A stretch of 48,512 bases of DNA from UBA3824 sp017541145 (GTDB taxonomy: Bacteria; Bacteroidota; Bacteroidia; Bacteroidales; UBA3824). The stretch is taken from assembly GCA_947168365.1 (NCBI GenBank), contig CAMVLO010000030.1:1-48512 (forward strand). Reading direction: 5' to 3'. The notes beneath the pieces were generated by a model. That model saw only the letters and a list, made by a program, of their open reading frames with translations, searched no databases and was not told where the DNA came from. The position numbers and the translations under genes were made by a program. Shown here piece after piece: positions 24,541 through 33,025 of the stretch (position 1 is its first letter; the number at the start of each line of letters is the position of its first letter).

Positions 24541-24672
24541 AAAATCAGGAAAAATGTGTGTGAAACCCCTTAAAATATTAGGAAAAATGTGTAAATTTGT
24601 GCTGAAAATATTAGGAAAAATGTGTAAATTTGCGCTGAAAACATCAGGAAAAATGTGTAAATGTTAAACTAA
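24541..24672 (+). repeat. Four 33-bp tandem repeats carrying promoter-like boxes
   Basis: Four units start at 24541, 24574, 24607 and 24640 with an exact 33-bp period. Units 2 and 3 differ by one base. All share the core AGGAAAAATGTGT; units 2 and 3 continue as TAAATTTG, a perfect TAnnTTTG promoter box (24592-24599 and 24625-24632), while units 1 and 4 diverge after the core. The rest of the 424-base gap between 24258 and 24683 is A+T-rich and holds no gene I can support. The array ends 10 bases before the ATPase gene and is probably its promoter region. Confidence 0.85.
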
Positions 24673-24682
24673 ACGCTTGATT

Positions 24683-26020
24683 ATGAAACTATTAAGGCGA
24701 AAAATAGATTTGATGCTCAAAAATTGGAAGCAAAGTCCCCAAAAAATGCCACTGATTGTAAAGGGCGCACGTCAAATCGGCAAGACTGAATCCATAACGG
24801 CATTTGCAAAAAGCAACTACAAAAGTGCCGTAATAATCAATTTCGCCTTGCAGATTGAGTATAAGGAAATTTTTAATGACGGTTACAGCGTAGATAAGAT
24901 TATAAAGAATATCTCGTTGCTTAATCCTGACTTGAAATTTCCTGAGAATGAAACACTAATTTTCTTCGATGAAATGCAGGAATGTTCGGCGTGTGCCACG
25001 TCGTTAAAAGCCTTCAAGATAGACGGCAGATACGACGTGATATGCTCCGGCTCGCTTATGGGTGTCAATTATAACGAGATAGAATCCAACAGTGTGGGCT
25101 ACAAGGAAGAATTTGAAATGCACTCGATGGATTTTGAGGAATTTCTTTGGGCAAACGGCTATTCTGACAGTCAAATTGAAGACTTGTTCCTGAAAATGAA
25201 AAACGTTCAGCCGCTTTCAGACATCGAAATGAAAGTGTTTGGCGGATTGTTTTATGATTACATCATCACGGGCGGAATGCCGGCAGTTGTCAGCGAGTTC
25301 GTCACAAACAAGAATTTTAGCGGGACGCTCCGTTTGCAACAACTTCTTTTGCTTGATTATCAAGAAGATATTACAAAATATGCCATCGGTCTCGACAAAG
25401 GACGAGTGCGCAACGCTTTCAATCATATCGCGGTGTTTTTGGCTAAGGAAAACAAGAAATTTCAAGTAACAAAAATTGCCCGCAACGCCCGCAGCCGCGA
25501 CTACATCGGCGTGGTAGATTGGCTTCACGATGCCGGAATTATCAACGTATGTTACTGTCTTGAAACACTTTCACTGCCATTGAAAGGCAATTACAATCCG
25601 TCGATTTATAAGATTTATTTCAAAGACACGGGATTGCTCACCGCCTCGCTTGACAAGGAGGCACAATACGATCTCCGCGCCAACAGAAATTTCAACACCT
25701 ACAAAGGTGCAATTTTTGAAAACATCATCGGCGACATCCTTGTGAAACAGGGTTACGATCTTTATTATTACAAAAACGAAAAATCCACCCTCGAAATGGA
25801 TTTTTTCGTGCGCGATATTTCCTCGCTGATTCCCATTGAGGTAAAAGCCTCTGACAATTCCACAAAATCGCTCAACAAACTCACTGATCCCGACAAATAT
25901 CCCGAAATTAAATTCGGCATCAAATTTTGTAATAAAAATGTCGGCTTCAACGGCAAATTTTACACATTTCCGTATTTTTTGGCGTTTTTGTTGAGAAAAT
26001 TTTTGGAGGAGAGGGAATAA
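24683..26020 (+). CDS. ATP-binding protein, AAA_14/DUF4143 family
   Basis: The 445-residue protein has an N-terminal AAA-type ATPase domain with Walker A GARQIGKT (residues 28-35) and Walker B-like TLIFFDEMQE (about 92-101), then a winged-helix-like part, and a C-terminal DUF4143 domain with the characteristic IPIEVKAS strand (a PD-(D/E)XK-like core). These genes occur in many scattered copies in Bacteroidota genomes; function is unknown, with links to mobile or toxin-like elements suggested. I chose ATG 24683 (MKLLRRK) over a TTG two codons upstream. G+C is higher than in valS next door, and the gene is preceded by a 33-bp repeat array. It is probably a genomic newcomer. Confidence 0.9.
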   Translation: MKLLRRKIDLMLKNWKQSPQKMPLIVKGARQIGKTESITAFAKSNYKSAVIINFALQIEYKEIFNDGYSVDKIIKNISLLNPDLKFPENETLIFFDEMQECSACATSLKAFKIDGRYDVICSGSLMGVNYNEIESNSVGYKEEFEMHSMDFEEFLWANGYSDSQIEDLFLKMKNVQPLSDIEMKVFGGLFYDYIITGGMPAVVSEFVTNKNFSGTLRLQQLLLLDYQEDITKYAIGLDKGRVRNAFNHIAVFLAKENKKFQVTKIARNARSRDYIGVVDWLHDAGIINVCYCLETLSLPLKGNYNPSIYKIYFKDTGLLTASLDKEAQYDLRANRNFNTYKGAIFENIIGDILVKQGYDLYYYKNEKSTLEMDFFVRDISSLIPIEVKASDNSTKSLNKLTDPDKYPEIKFGIKFCNKNVGFNGKFYTFPYFLAFLLRKFLEERE

Positions 26021-26151
26021 ATTATAAAGTTAAACTTTTGAAAGCGATTCTCAACTATTGATGTCGTTTGCAAAAACTAAAATTGTACAGATTGTCAAAA
26101 TCCGCATTTTTGTAGATTTAGACAACCAAAACATTCTATCACAACAAAAAT

Positions 26152-26182
26152 TTTGTTAAATCATTAAAAATTATTACCTTTG
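26152..26182 (+). promoter_or_regulatory. Complete Bacteroidota promoter for valS
   Basis: A -33 TTTG at 26152-26155 and a -7 TACCTTTG at 26175-26182, 19 bases apart, both perfect, 39 bases before the start codon. Confidence 0.65.
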
Positions 26183-26221
26183 TGCTGTTTTTTAAATTAA
26201 AAAAATCTTTAAAGAAATACA

Positions 26222-28921
26222 ATGGAAATTCCTGCAAAATACGATGCTGCTGTTAGTGAAGAGAAGTGGTATCAATATTGGTTAGATAATAAATTTTTCT
26301 CCTCAAAACCTGATGGTAGAAAATCTTTTACAATCGTGATTCCCCCGCCAAATGTTACCGGCGTTTTGCACATGGGACACATGCTTAACAATACCATTCA
26401 GGATATATTAACTCGCCGCGCCCGTATGAAAGGCTTTAATGCACTTTGGGTTCCCGGTACAGACCATGCTTCTATCGCAACAGAAGCTAAAGTGGTTCAG
26501 AAACTTGCAAAACAAGGAATCAAAAAACGCGACCTCACCCGTGAAGAGTTCTTGAAATACGCTTGGGAATGGAAAGAAGAACACGGCGGCGTTATTCTCG
26601 AACAGCTCAAAAAACTCGGCGCATCTTGCGATTGGAGTCGTACTGCTTTTACAATGGATGAACTTCGCAGCGAATCCGTTTTGAAAGTTTTTGTTGATCT
26701 TTACAAAAAAGGTCTTATATATCGCGGACTTCGTATGGTAAACTGGGATCCGAAAGCTCAGACCGTACTTTCAACCGAAGAGGTTATTTACCGCGAAGAA
26801 AAAAGTAAACTTTTCTATCTTAAATATTATATCGCAGAAGGTGAAACAGTTACACCTACCGGCAACGAAGGCGAAGTTCTTCACAAAGACGACAAAGGTT
26901 ATTACGCCGTTGTTGCGACAACACGTCCTGAAACAATTATGGGCGATACTGCGATGTGTATCAATCCGAAAGATCCGAAAAATCAATGGCTTAGAGGTCA
27001 TAAAGTTGTTGTGCCTTTGGTAAACAGAGTAATCCCTGTAATCGAAGACCGTTATGTTGATATCGAGTTTGGTACCGGCTGTTTGAAAGTTACACCGGCT
27101 CACGATGCCAACGACTATGCTTTGGGTCAGACACATAATCTTGAAACAATTGACATCTTCAATCCTGACGGAACAATCGCGCCTGCAGGTAAGTTGTACG
27201 TCGGCATGGACAGAATGGACGTTCGCAAACAAATTGCCGAAGACCTTAAAAATGCCGGATTGTTGGAAAAAATAGAAGATTATGACAACAAAGTCGGATA
27301 TTCTGAGCGTAATGCTGACACAGCCGTAGAGCCGAGACTTTGCAAACAGTGGTTTTTGAAGATGAAACATTTTGCTGACATCGCTTTGCCGCCCGTTTTG
27401 GAAGGCAAAATCAAATTCCACCCCGAAAAATACGTCAACACTTACCGCAACTGGCTCGAAAATATCCAAGATTGGTGTATCAGCCGTCAATTGTGGTGGG
27501 GACATCGTATTCCGGCTTATTTCTTGCCGACAGCAGAAGGCGAAGACGAAAAATTTGTTGTCGCTTTAACGGCAGAAGAGGCGTTGAAAGAAGCTCGTAA
27601 AATCAAAGGTTACGAAAATATTACAATCAACGACCTTAAACATGATGAAGATGCTTTGGATACATGGTTTTCGTCATGGCTTTGGCCTGTATCTTTGTTT
27701 GACGGTATCAACAAACCCGGCAACGAAGAAATCAAATATTATTATCCGACGAGCGACCTTGTAACCGGTCCGGACATCATTTTCTTCTGGGTTGCCAGAA
27801 TGATTATGGCGGGCGAAGAATATATGGGCGACGTTCCTTTCCGTAATGTTTATTTTACCGGAATTGTTCGCGACAAACTCGGCAGAAAGATGTCAAAATC
27901 GCTCGGTAATTCTCCTGATCCGATAGAATTGATGCAGAAATTCTCTACGGACGGTGTTCGTATGGGAATGTTGCTTTGTTCACCGGCGGGCGGAGATTTG
28001 CTTTACGATGACGAACTTTGTTTGCAAGGCAGAAACTTTACCAACAAAATTTGGAATGCTTTCCGTTTGGTAAAAGGTTGGAATGTTGACAACAATATTC
28101 CTCAACCCGAAGCATCAGAAAAAGCCGTTGAATGGTTCAACAACCGTCTCAACAAAACGATTAGCGAAGTTGACAAGATGTTCCAGGATTTCCGTTTGTC
28201 AGATTCTTTGATGACGGTTTACAAATTGTTCTGGGACGAATTTTCTTCATGGTATTTGGAGAGTGTAAAACCTGCATATCAGCAGCCTATTGACGCAAAA
28301 ACCTACGCTGCAACTATCGGATTTTTCGATAAGTTATTAAAAATTCTTCATCCGTATATTCCGTTTATTACCGAAGAAGTTTGGCAGTTGTTGGAAGAAA
28401 GAAAATCAGGCGAATCAATTATGGTTTCGCGTATGCCGGAAGCTGAAAGTTTTGACGACAAATTGATTGAAAAATTCGAGACCGCGAAAGACGTGATTGC
28501 AAAAATCCGTCAAATCCGTCAAGACAATCAAATTGCACAAAAAGAACCTCTCAAAGCGTTTGTAAAATTGGTTGACGGCGAATATGACGATTATTTTAAC
28601 AGCGTGATTGTTAAGCATTGTAATCTTTCTCAGTTGGATTTAACAAAGGAAAAAATTGACGGTGCAAAAACTTTCGTTGCTAAAAACGTTGAATATTACA
28701 TCCCGCTCGGCGACAAAATCAACAAGGAAGAAGAGTTGAAAAAACTTCAAGCAGAATTGGATTACACAAAAGGCTTTTTGACTTCTGTTGAGAAAAAACT
28801 TTCAAACGAAAGATTTGTTTCGGGTGCGCCGGCAGCCGTTGTTGAACGCGAAAAACAAAAACTTTCGGATGCTAAGATGAAAATCGAAGCGTTGGAAAAA
28901 CAGATTGCAAGTTTAAAGTAA
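26222..28921 (+). CDS. valS: Valyl-tRNA synthetase
   Basis: A class Ia aminoacyl-tRNA synthetase charging tRNA-Val. The 899-residue protein shows the HIGH motif as HMGH within PPPNVTGVLHMGHMLN (about 41-56), the editing domain with TTRPETIMGDTA, the DWCISRQLWWGHRIP motif, KMSKS at 556-560 (GRKMSKSLGNSPDP), an anticodon-binding domain, and the C-terminal coiled-coil arm (about 835-899) specific to ValRS. Length is typical. It has a complete promoter upstream and an intrinsic terminator immediately behind, so it is transcribed alone. Confidence 0.98.
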   Translation: MEIPAKYDAAVSEEKWYQYWLDNKFFSSKPDGRKSFTIVIPPPNVTGVLHMGHMLNNTIQDILTRRARMKGFNALWVPGTDHASIATEAKVVQKLAKQGIKKRDLTREEFLKYAWEWKEEHGGVILEQLKKLGASCDWSRTAFTMDELRSESVLKVFVDLYKKGLIYRGLRMVNWDPKAQTVLSTEEVIYREEKSKLFYLKYYIAEGETVTPTGNEGEVLHKDDKGYYAVVATTRPETIMGDTAMCINPKDPKNQWLRGHKVVVPLVNRVIPVIEDRYVDIEFGTGCLKVTPAHDANDYALGQTHNLETIDIFNPDGTIAPAGKLYVGMDRMDVRKQIAEDLKNAGLLEKIEDYDNKVGYSERNADTAVEPRLCKQWFLKMKHFADIALPPVLEGKIKFHPEKYVNTYRNWLENIQDWCISRQLWWGHRIPAYFLPTAEGEDEKFVVALTAEEALKEARKIKGYENITINDLKHDEDALDTWFSSWLWPVSLFDGINKPGNEEIKYYYPTSDLVTGPDIIFFWVARMIMAGEEYMGDVPFRNVYFTGIVRDKLGRKMSKSLGNSPDPIELMQKFSTDGVRMGMLLCSPAGGDLLYDDELCLQGRNFTNKIWNAFRLVKGWNVDNNIPQPEASEKAVEWFNNRLNKTISEVDKMFQDFRLSDSLMTVYKLFWDEFSSWYLESVKPAYQQPIDAKTYAATIGFFDKLLKILHPYIPFITEEVWQLLEERKSGESIMVSRMPEAESFDDKLIEKFETAKDVIAKIRQIRQDNQIAQKEPLKAFVKLVDGEYDDYFNSVIVKHCNLSQLDLTKEKIDGAKTFVAKNVEYYIPLGDKINKEEELKKLQAELDYTKGFLTSVEKKLSNERFVSGAPAAVVEREKQKLSDAKMKIEALEKQIASLK

Positions 28922-28944
28922 TTTTTTTATAGTAATAATACATT

Positions 28945-28980
28945 AAAAAAAGCGTTGTTAGTAATAATGACGCTTTTTTT
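28945..28980 (+). terminator. Intrinsic terminator of valS
   Basis: An 11-bp stem (AAAAAAAGCGT / ACGCTTTTTTT) with a 14-base loop ending in a U-run, 23 bases after the valS stop. Confidence 0.85.
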
Positions 28981-28996
28981 ATAATTTAAAAATAAT

Positions 28997-30013
28997 ATGG
29001 AAAAACAATTAAAACTATTGGTACTCTGTTCGTTAGCTTTTTTAGCTGCTTGCAATCGGGGTACAAATTTCGATGTTGACGTTTCAAAAATCACTGTTGA
29101 TGTAAAAGTAGAACGTTTTGATGTAGATTTTACAAATATTGATCCTGCAAAAGTCTACAGCTCAGTGCCTGAATTACAAAAAAAGTACGGAGATTTTTTC
29201 AATTTTTATGTTGACAATATTATCTCAATCGGAACTCCCGAAACAGCAAAATTTCAATCGAATTACGCCGATTTTATCAATTGGGCGCGGTTGAATACAA
29301 TTATTTCTTCGGTGGAAAATGTTTTCCCTAAAGAAGTTAACCTCGAACCGCTTTTCGTGGAAGGTTTCAAACACTACAAATATTATTTTCCGAATGATTC
29401 GTTACCAAAAATAGCGACAATAATTGCGGGATATCACGAATCAGTTTTCCCGACAGACAATCTTCTGGCTTTCAGTTTGGAAAAATATCTTGGAACTCAA
29501 TATTATAACTTGTATGAGTCGTTTGGCATTCAGCGTTACAATTGGGTACGAATGGGCAAAGAATCGTTGCCGGTGGATTATTTTCGTGCATTGATAAATT
29601 TGCGTTATCCAAAAACCGAAGATATTGAGGACAACCTTCTCAACGAAATGATTTATCGTGGTCGTAATCAGTTTTTCTTGAAATCCATGATGCCGAGTTT
29701 ACCGGATTCGTTGCTTTGGGGCTACACCGATGTTCAATATCGTTGGGTGGAATATTATGAAAGTAATATTTGGACATATCTTGTTGACAGAAAATTGCTT
29801 TTTGACCGTACACCGCTTGCAATCCGCAATCTTACCGGCGAAGGTCCTTATACAAATGCTTTTGGCAATCAGTCGGCACCGGGTGCAGCATCGTATTGCG
29901 GTTACAGAATAGTTTGCAATTACATGAAAAATCATCCCGATGTTACGTTGCAACAATTGATGACAACCAAGGATTTCAACGAGATTTATTCCAAAGCCCG
30001 TTACAATCCGTAA
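28997..30013 (+). CDS. gldB: GldB-like gliding-motility lipoprotein
   Basis: The 338-residue lipoprotein starts with a signal ending FLAAC (Cys19 as lipid site) and matches the GldB family by the FDVDFTNIDPAKV, KKYGDFFNFYVDNI and CNYMKNHPDVTLQQLM regions. In gliding Flavobacteriia GldB is needed for motility, but GldB homologues are widespread in non-gliding Bacteroidales, where the role is unknown; some structural resemblance to Zn-dependent peptidase-like folds has been proposed for related families, without a clear HExxH here. No other gld gene is nearby. The gene ends before a strong bidirectional terminator. Confidence 0.83.
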   Translation: MEKQLKLLVLCSLAFLAACNRGTNFDVDVSKITVDVKVERFDVDFTNIDPAKVYSSVPELQKKYGDFFNFYVDNIISIGTPETAKFQSNYADFINWARLNTIISSVENVFPKEVNLEPLFVEGFKHYKYYFPNDSLPKIATIIAGYHESVFPTDNLLAFSLEKYLGTQYYNLYESFGIQRYNWVRMGKESLPVDYFRALINLRYPKTEDIEDNLLNEMIYRGRNQFFLKSMMPSLPDSLLWGYTDVQYRWVEYYESNIWTYLVDRKLLFDRTPLAIRNLTGEGPYTNAFGNQSAPGAASYCGYRIVCNYMKNHPDVTLQQLMTTKDFNEIYSKARYNP

Positions 30014-30061
30014 TTTGTTTAATCTCAAAAAGTTAACAACAGATTTCCCGTAAAAAATATG

Positions 30062-30110
30062 CACAAAAAAATAGGCTGTCCGCAATTTGCAGGCAGCCTA
30101 TTTTTTTGTG
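30062..30110 (+). terminator. Strong bidirectional terminator, 17-bp stem
   Basis: A perfect 17-bp stem (30062-30078 with 30094-30110, core AATAGGCTG / CAGCCTATT) with a 15-base loop and A/U-runs on both sides, between convergent gldB and the 30139-30585 gene. Confidence 0.9.
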
Positions 30111-30138
30111 GTAAGAGTTATTCTCGTTTTTGTGATAA

Positions 30139-30585
30139 TTACTTTTTCATAACACTGAGAATACCAACAGCGCAAGTTGTACGCGGACTCAGCGGCATGA
30201 TGTGTACCCAGTAAACATCTGTTTTCGGACAATAGAATGTAAACTTAAAATCCTGGTTTGTAGTTGCCAAGATGTTGTTGTTGTTATCATAAAGTGACAA
30301 CATCGAGTTGATTGCCAAACCTGTAGCGTTGGCAGAATTGTTGGAGTCGAGATATTTTGTATCCGACGGATTGCAAAGTTGCAATGTGTACATATATCCT
30401 TTGTTGAGGATAACTTTATGTTTTTGAATTTTGCCTGAAGAGAATTTTGTATTGAATTCCTTCAGAAAAATCAGTCCCTGATTCTGCAATGCACACTCAT
30501 AAACAAATCTTTGCTTGCATTGTGCACTTGCGCAAAGGCTTGATAATAAAACTGTTGCGATTAATAATAATTTAATCAGTCTCAT
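30139..30585 (-). CDS. Small secreted protein, unknown
   Basis: The 148-residue product has a clear signal peptide (residues 1-21, ending SLCASAQ) and a mature beta-rich domain of about 125 residues with segments KHKVILNKGYMYTLQLCN, MLSLYDNNNNILATT and DFKFTFYCPKTDVYWVHI, a jelly-roll or C2-like pattern seen in Bacteroidota periplasmic proteins. The paired cysteines may form disulfides. No enzyme motif is visible. It has its own promoter (TATATTTG at 30612, -33 TTTG at 30640, 20 bases apart) and ends at the shared terminator. Confidence 0.7.
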   Translation of the reverse strand: MRLIKLLLIATVLLSSLCASAQCKQRFVYECALQNQGLIFLKEFNTKFSSGKIQKHKVILNKGYMYTLQLCNPSDTKYLDSNNSANATGLAINSMLSLYDNNNNILATTNQDFKFTFYCPKTDVYWVHIMPLSPRTTCAVGILSVMKK

Positions 30586-30611
30586 GGCTATAATTGGTCT
30601 AAATTAGAGTT

Positions 30612-30643
30612 CAAATATAATAGTTTTTCTTGATTTATACAAA
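30612..30643 (-). promoter_or_regulatory. Bacteroidota promoter for the 30139-30585 gene
   Basis: On the minus strand the -7 box TATATTTG (30612-30619) and the -33 element TTTG (30640-30643) are 20 bases apart, 27 bases before the start codon. Confidence 0.55.
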
Positions 30644-30742
30644 TTGCAATCCAAAAATTAAAAGTTTGTTTTTTTTCTGAATAAAAAATACTTTTGCAGT
30701 GTTTTTTGTACACAAATTTTTTATAAAAATAATTCGATTATT

Positions 30743-31516
30743 ATGGCGACATTTCTTTTCAATGATTTGGTTTACGGACCGATACATTCAAGGCGTTTGG
30801 GCAATTCTTTGGGTATCAATCTTTTGCCGACGGAAAAAAAGTATTGTAATTTCAATTGTATCTATTGCGAATGCGGAGCAAATATTCCGGGGCATGCCGG
30901 CAATTTGCCTAAAAGACAAGATATTGCAGCGGCTTTGGAAAAGAAACTGATTTCTCTGAAACAAGATGATATAAAAGTTGATTCAATAACTTTTGCGGGC
31001 AACGGTGAGCCTACAATTCACCCCGATTTTCATGAAGTAATTTCTGATACTGTTAATTTAAGAAATAAGTTTTGTCCTGATGCAAAAATTTCTGTTTTGA
31101 GCAATGCGACAAGAATTGTTAACGAAAATACCGTTGCAACTCTCAAAATGATAGATAATTGCATTTTGAAAATTGACGCCGGCATTGAGGATACCGCCAA
31201 AGCCATCGACCGTCCCGTCGGAAATTATTCTTTGAAAAAGCAAGAGGAACTTTTGAAAAATTTTGACGGAAATTTTGTGCTTCAAACGATGTTTTTATCG
31301 GGCGATGTTAACGGTAAAAAAATTGACAATACAACGCCGGAAGAAGTTTCGGCATGGCTGAAAATTGTTGAAGAATTGCGTCCGAAAAAAGTTATGATTT
31401 ACACCATTGCACGCGATACACCGGAAAAAAATCTCCAAAAAGCCTCAAAAGAAACTCTTGATAACATTCAAAAAAAGGTTCAGGATTTAGGAATTGAAAT
31501 TTCTGTTTCGTATTAG
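30743..31516 (+). CDS. Radical SAM protein
   Basis: The 257-residue enzyme has the radical-SAM cluster motif Cx3Cx2C in YCNFNCIYC (about residues 35-42), followed by the GNGEPTIHPDF segment (the GGEP-type SAM-binding motif) and the SVLSNATRI strand. The start at 30743 (MATFLFNDLVYGPIHSRRLGNSLGIN) is typical of a Bacteroidota/Firmicutes group annotated only as radical SAM protein and related to wyosine-type enzymes. The reaction is not known. The glycosyltransferase gene starts 9 bases after its stop, suggesting cotranscription. Confidence 0.92.
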   Translation: MATFLFNDLVYGPIHSRRLGNSLGINLLPTEKKYCNFNCIYCECGANIPGHAGNLPKRQDIAAALEKKLISLKQDDIKVDSITFAGNGEPTIHPDFHEVISDTVNLRNKFCPDAKISVLSNATRIVNENTVATLKMIDNCILKIDAGIEDTAKAIDRPVGNYSLKKQEELLKNFDGNFVLQTMFLSGDVNGKKIDNTTPEEVSAWLKIVEELRPKKVMIYTIARDTPEKNLQKASKETLDNIQKKVQDLGIEISVSY

Positions 31517-31525
31517 AAAAAAACA

Positions 31526-32524
31526 GTGAAAATAATTTCAGACATAAAGTGTAAAAACGTGCTTGTCAGTCCTTTAGATTGGGGATTAGGACATTCCTCA
31601 AGAATGATTCCCGTGATTGAAGAACTGAAAAAACATCAAAACCGTGTAACAGTAGTTTGCGGTTTTGGCAGTTATGATTTTTTACAAGCGGAACTTCCTG
31701 ATACTGAAATTATTAAAATCAAAGAAAAACGCATAAAATATCCTCAAGGAAAAATTAATTTTTTTACTTTTCTTGATTGGATTTTCGTTATGCTTTTTAA
31801 TACTGTTAACGAGAAACTGAAAATCAAAAAAATAATCCGTCAAAAAAATATTGATGTTGTAATTTCTGATAACCGTTATGGTCTGAATTTCAAAGGGTTG
31901 GACTGTTATATCGTAACACATCAAATATGTCCGAGATTGCCTGAAAAGATGAAAATTTTTCAGAGAATCTCGGATTTTGTTTTCAAAACGGTTTTGAAAC
32001 GGTTCAAAAAAGTTTTGATTCCGGATTTAGAAACGGGATTTTCTTTAACGGGAAAACTCGGCGCGGATTCTTCCGACGAAAAGAAATTTGTTAAAATCGG
32101 AATTTTATCACGTTTTTCTTCTGAAAATAAAATCAAGTTAACTGAAAAATATGATTATTTAATTTTGATTTCGGGACAAGAAAAACAGCGCACCGTTTTT
32201 GAAAATTTTTTATTAAAGAAGATTTCAAAAACTGATAAAAAGATACTTTTCGTTCGCGGTGTTTTTTCTTCGCAAATTACTGAATTAAAGGATTTTAATA
32301 ACGTAAAAATTCTTAATAATTTAACTGGAAAAGATTTGATGCAAGCCATTTTGGAATCAGAAACCGTGATTTGCAGAGCGGGTTATAGTACAATTTGCGA
32401 TATTATGGCGTTAAACAAGAAAGCGGTAATTTTTCCCACGCCGGGACAGACGGAACAGGAATTTTTGGCACAAAGACTTAACAAAAAATATGGTTTTGTT
32501 CTCGGTGATTTAAAAAAAATGTAA
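31526..32524 (+). CDS. MurG-like glycosyltransferase (GT28-type)
   Basis: The 332-residue protein has the two-domain GT-B outline: an N-terminal half with VLVSPLDWGLGHSSRMIPVIEEL (glycine-rich loop) and a C-terminal half ending with ETVICRAGYSTICDIMALNKKAVIFPTPGQTEQEFLAQRL, matching the nucleotide-sugar-binding region of MurG-type family 28 enzymes (GxS/T...E...P). Such proteins act in cell-envelope polysaccharide or glycolipid synthesis; donor and acceptor are unknown. The start is GTG at 31526, since no ATG is near. It follows the radical SAM gene by 9 bases. Confidence 0.85.
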   Translation: MKIISDIKCKNVLVSPLDWGLGHSSRMIPVIEELKKHQNRVTVVCGFGSYDFLQAELPDTEIIKIKEKRIKYPQGKINFFTFLDWIFVMLFNTVNEKLKIKKIIRQKNIDVVISDNRYGLNFKGLDCYIVTHQICPRLPEKMKIFQRISDFVFKTVLKRFKKVLIPDLETGFSLTGKLGADSSDEKKFVKIGILSRFSSENKIKLTEKYDYLILISGQEKQRTVFENFLLKKISKTDKKILFVRGVFSSQITELKDFNNVKILNNLTGKDLMQAILESETVICRAGYSTICDIMALNKKAVIFPTPGQTEQEFLAQRLNKKYGFVLGDLKKM

Positions 32525-32560
32525 TACTCCATTTATTAGTATTATTACAAAAAATTTTCT

Positions 32561-32568
32561 TACCTTTG
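32561..32568 (+). promoter_or_regulatory. TAnnTTTG promoter box for the Coa1-like gene and suf cluster
   Basis: TACCTTTG, a perfect -7 match, 19 bases before the ATG at 32588. It is the only clear box found between 32524 and sufB, so it may drive the suf genes too. Confidence 0.5.
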
Positions 32569-32587
32569 CGCATTGAAACAGAAAAAA

Positions 32588-32983
32588 ATGGCGGGAAAAA
32601 ATACGATAAAAATAATAGTTATCGTTTTGGGTTCGATGTTGACATTCGGATTGATAATGTTTTTTTCAATCGCGTTTTTATTAAAAACAACATTTGAAGA
32701 TTCCGAGCCATACAATCACACTATGGAAGTACTAAAAACCAATAGCGAAACTGTTGATTTTCTTGGAGATAATATTGAACGGTCCGGGATGTTTACCGGT
32801 TCAATAAAATCAGATTTATCAGGAACTTCAGTATCAATTTCGTTTGAGGTAACAGGTAGTAAATCCAAAGCGGATATTTACATCAACGCAATACGCACCA
32901 ATAAAGATTGGAAATACAATAAAATAATTTTGTTAAAAAATTGCGACACGGTGGAAAAGATAGATTTGACACCGATTGAATAA
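32588..32983 (+). CDS. Coa1-like single-pass membrane protein
   Basis: The 131-residue product has one N-terminal membrane helix (about residues 7-29) and a soluble domain matching the cytochrome-oxidase-assembly Coa1/Tim21 pattern: a helix YNHTMEVLKTNSETVDFLG, then IERSGMFTGSIKSD, and a late strand DIYINAIRTNKDWKYNKIIL. Bacterial proteins with this domain are of unknown function and usually not tied to oxidase. I chose ATG 32588 over a TTG at 32573. It precedes sufB by 42 bases on the same strand; cotranscription is plausible but functional linkage to Fe-S assembly is not shown. Confidence 0.7.
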   Translation: MAGKNTIKIIVIVLGSMLTFGLIMFFSIAFLLKTTFEDSEPYNHTMEVLKTNSETVDFLGDNIERSGMFTGSIKSDLSGTSVSISFEVTGSKSKADIYINAIRTNKDWKYNKIILLKNCDTVEKIDLTPIE

Positions 32984-33025
32984 TTTGGTTAAAAAAAAAG
33001 AAAACGAAAATCAAAACGAGATAAA

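Noticed and set aside
24446..24667. 73-codon frame through the 33-bp repeats
   Set aside because: The repeated GKMCKF pattern merely reflects the DNA repeat, whose period is a multiple of three; the array is better explained as a promoter region.
24541..24672. CRISPR array
   Set aside because: The units are directly adjacent with no unique spacers and there are no cas genes.
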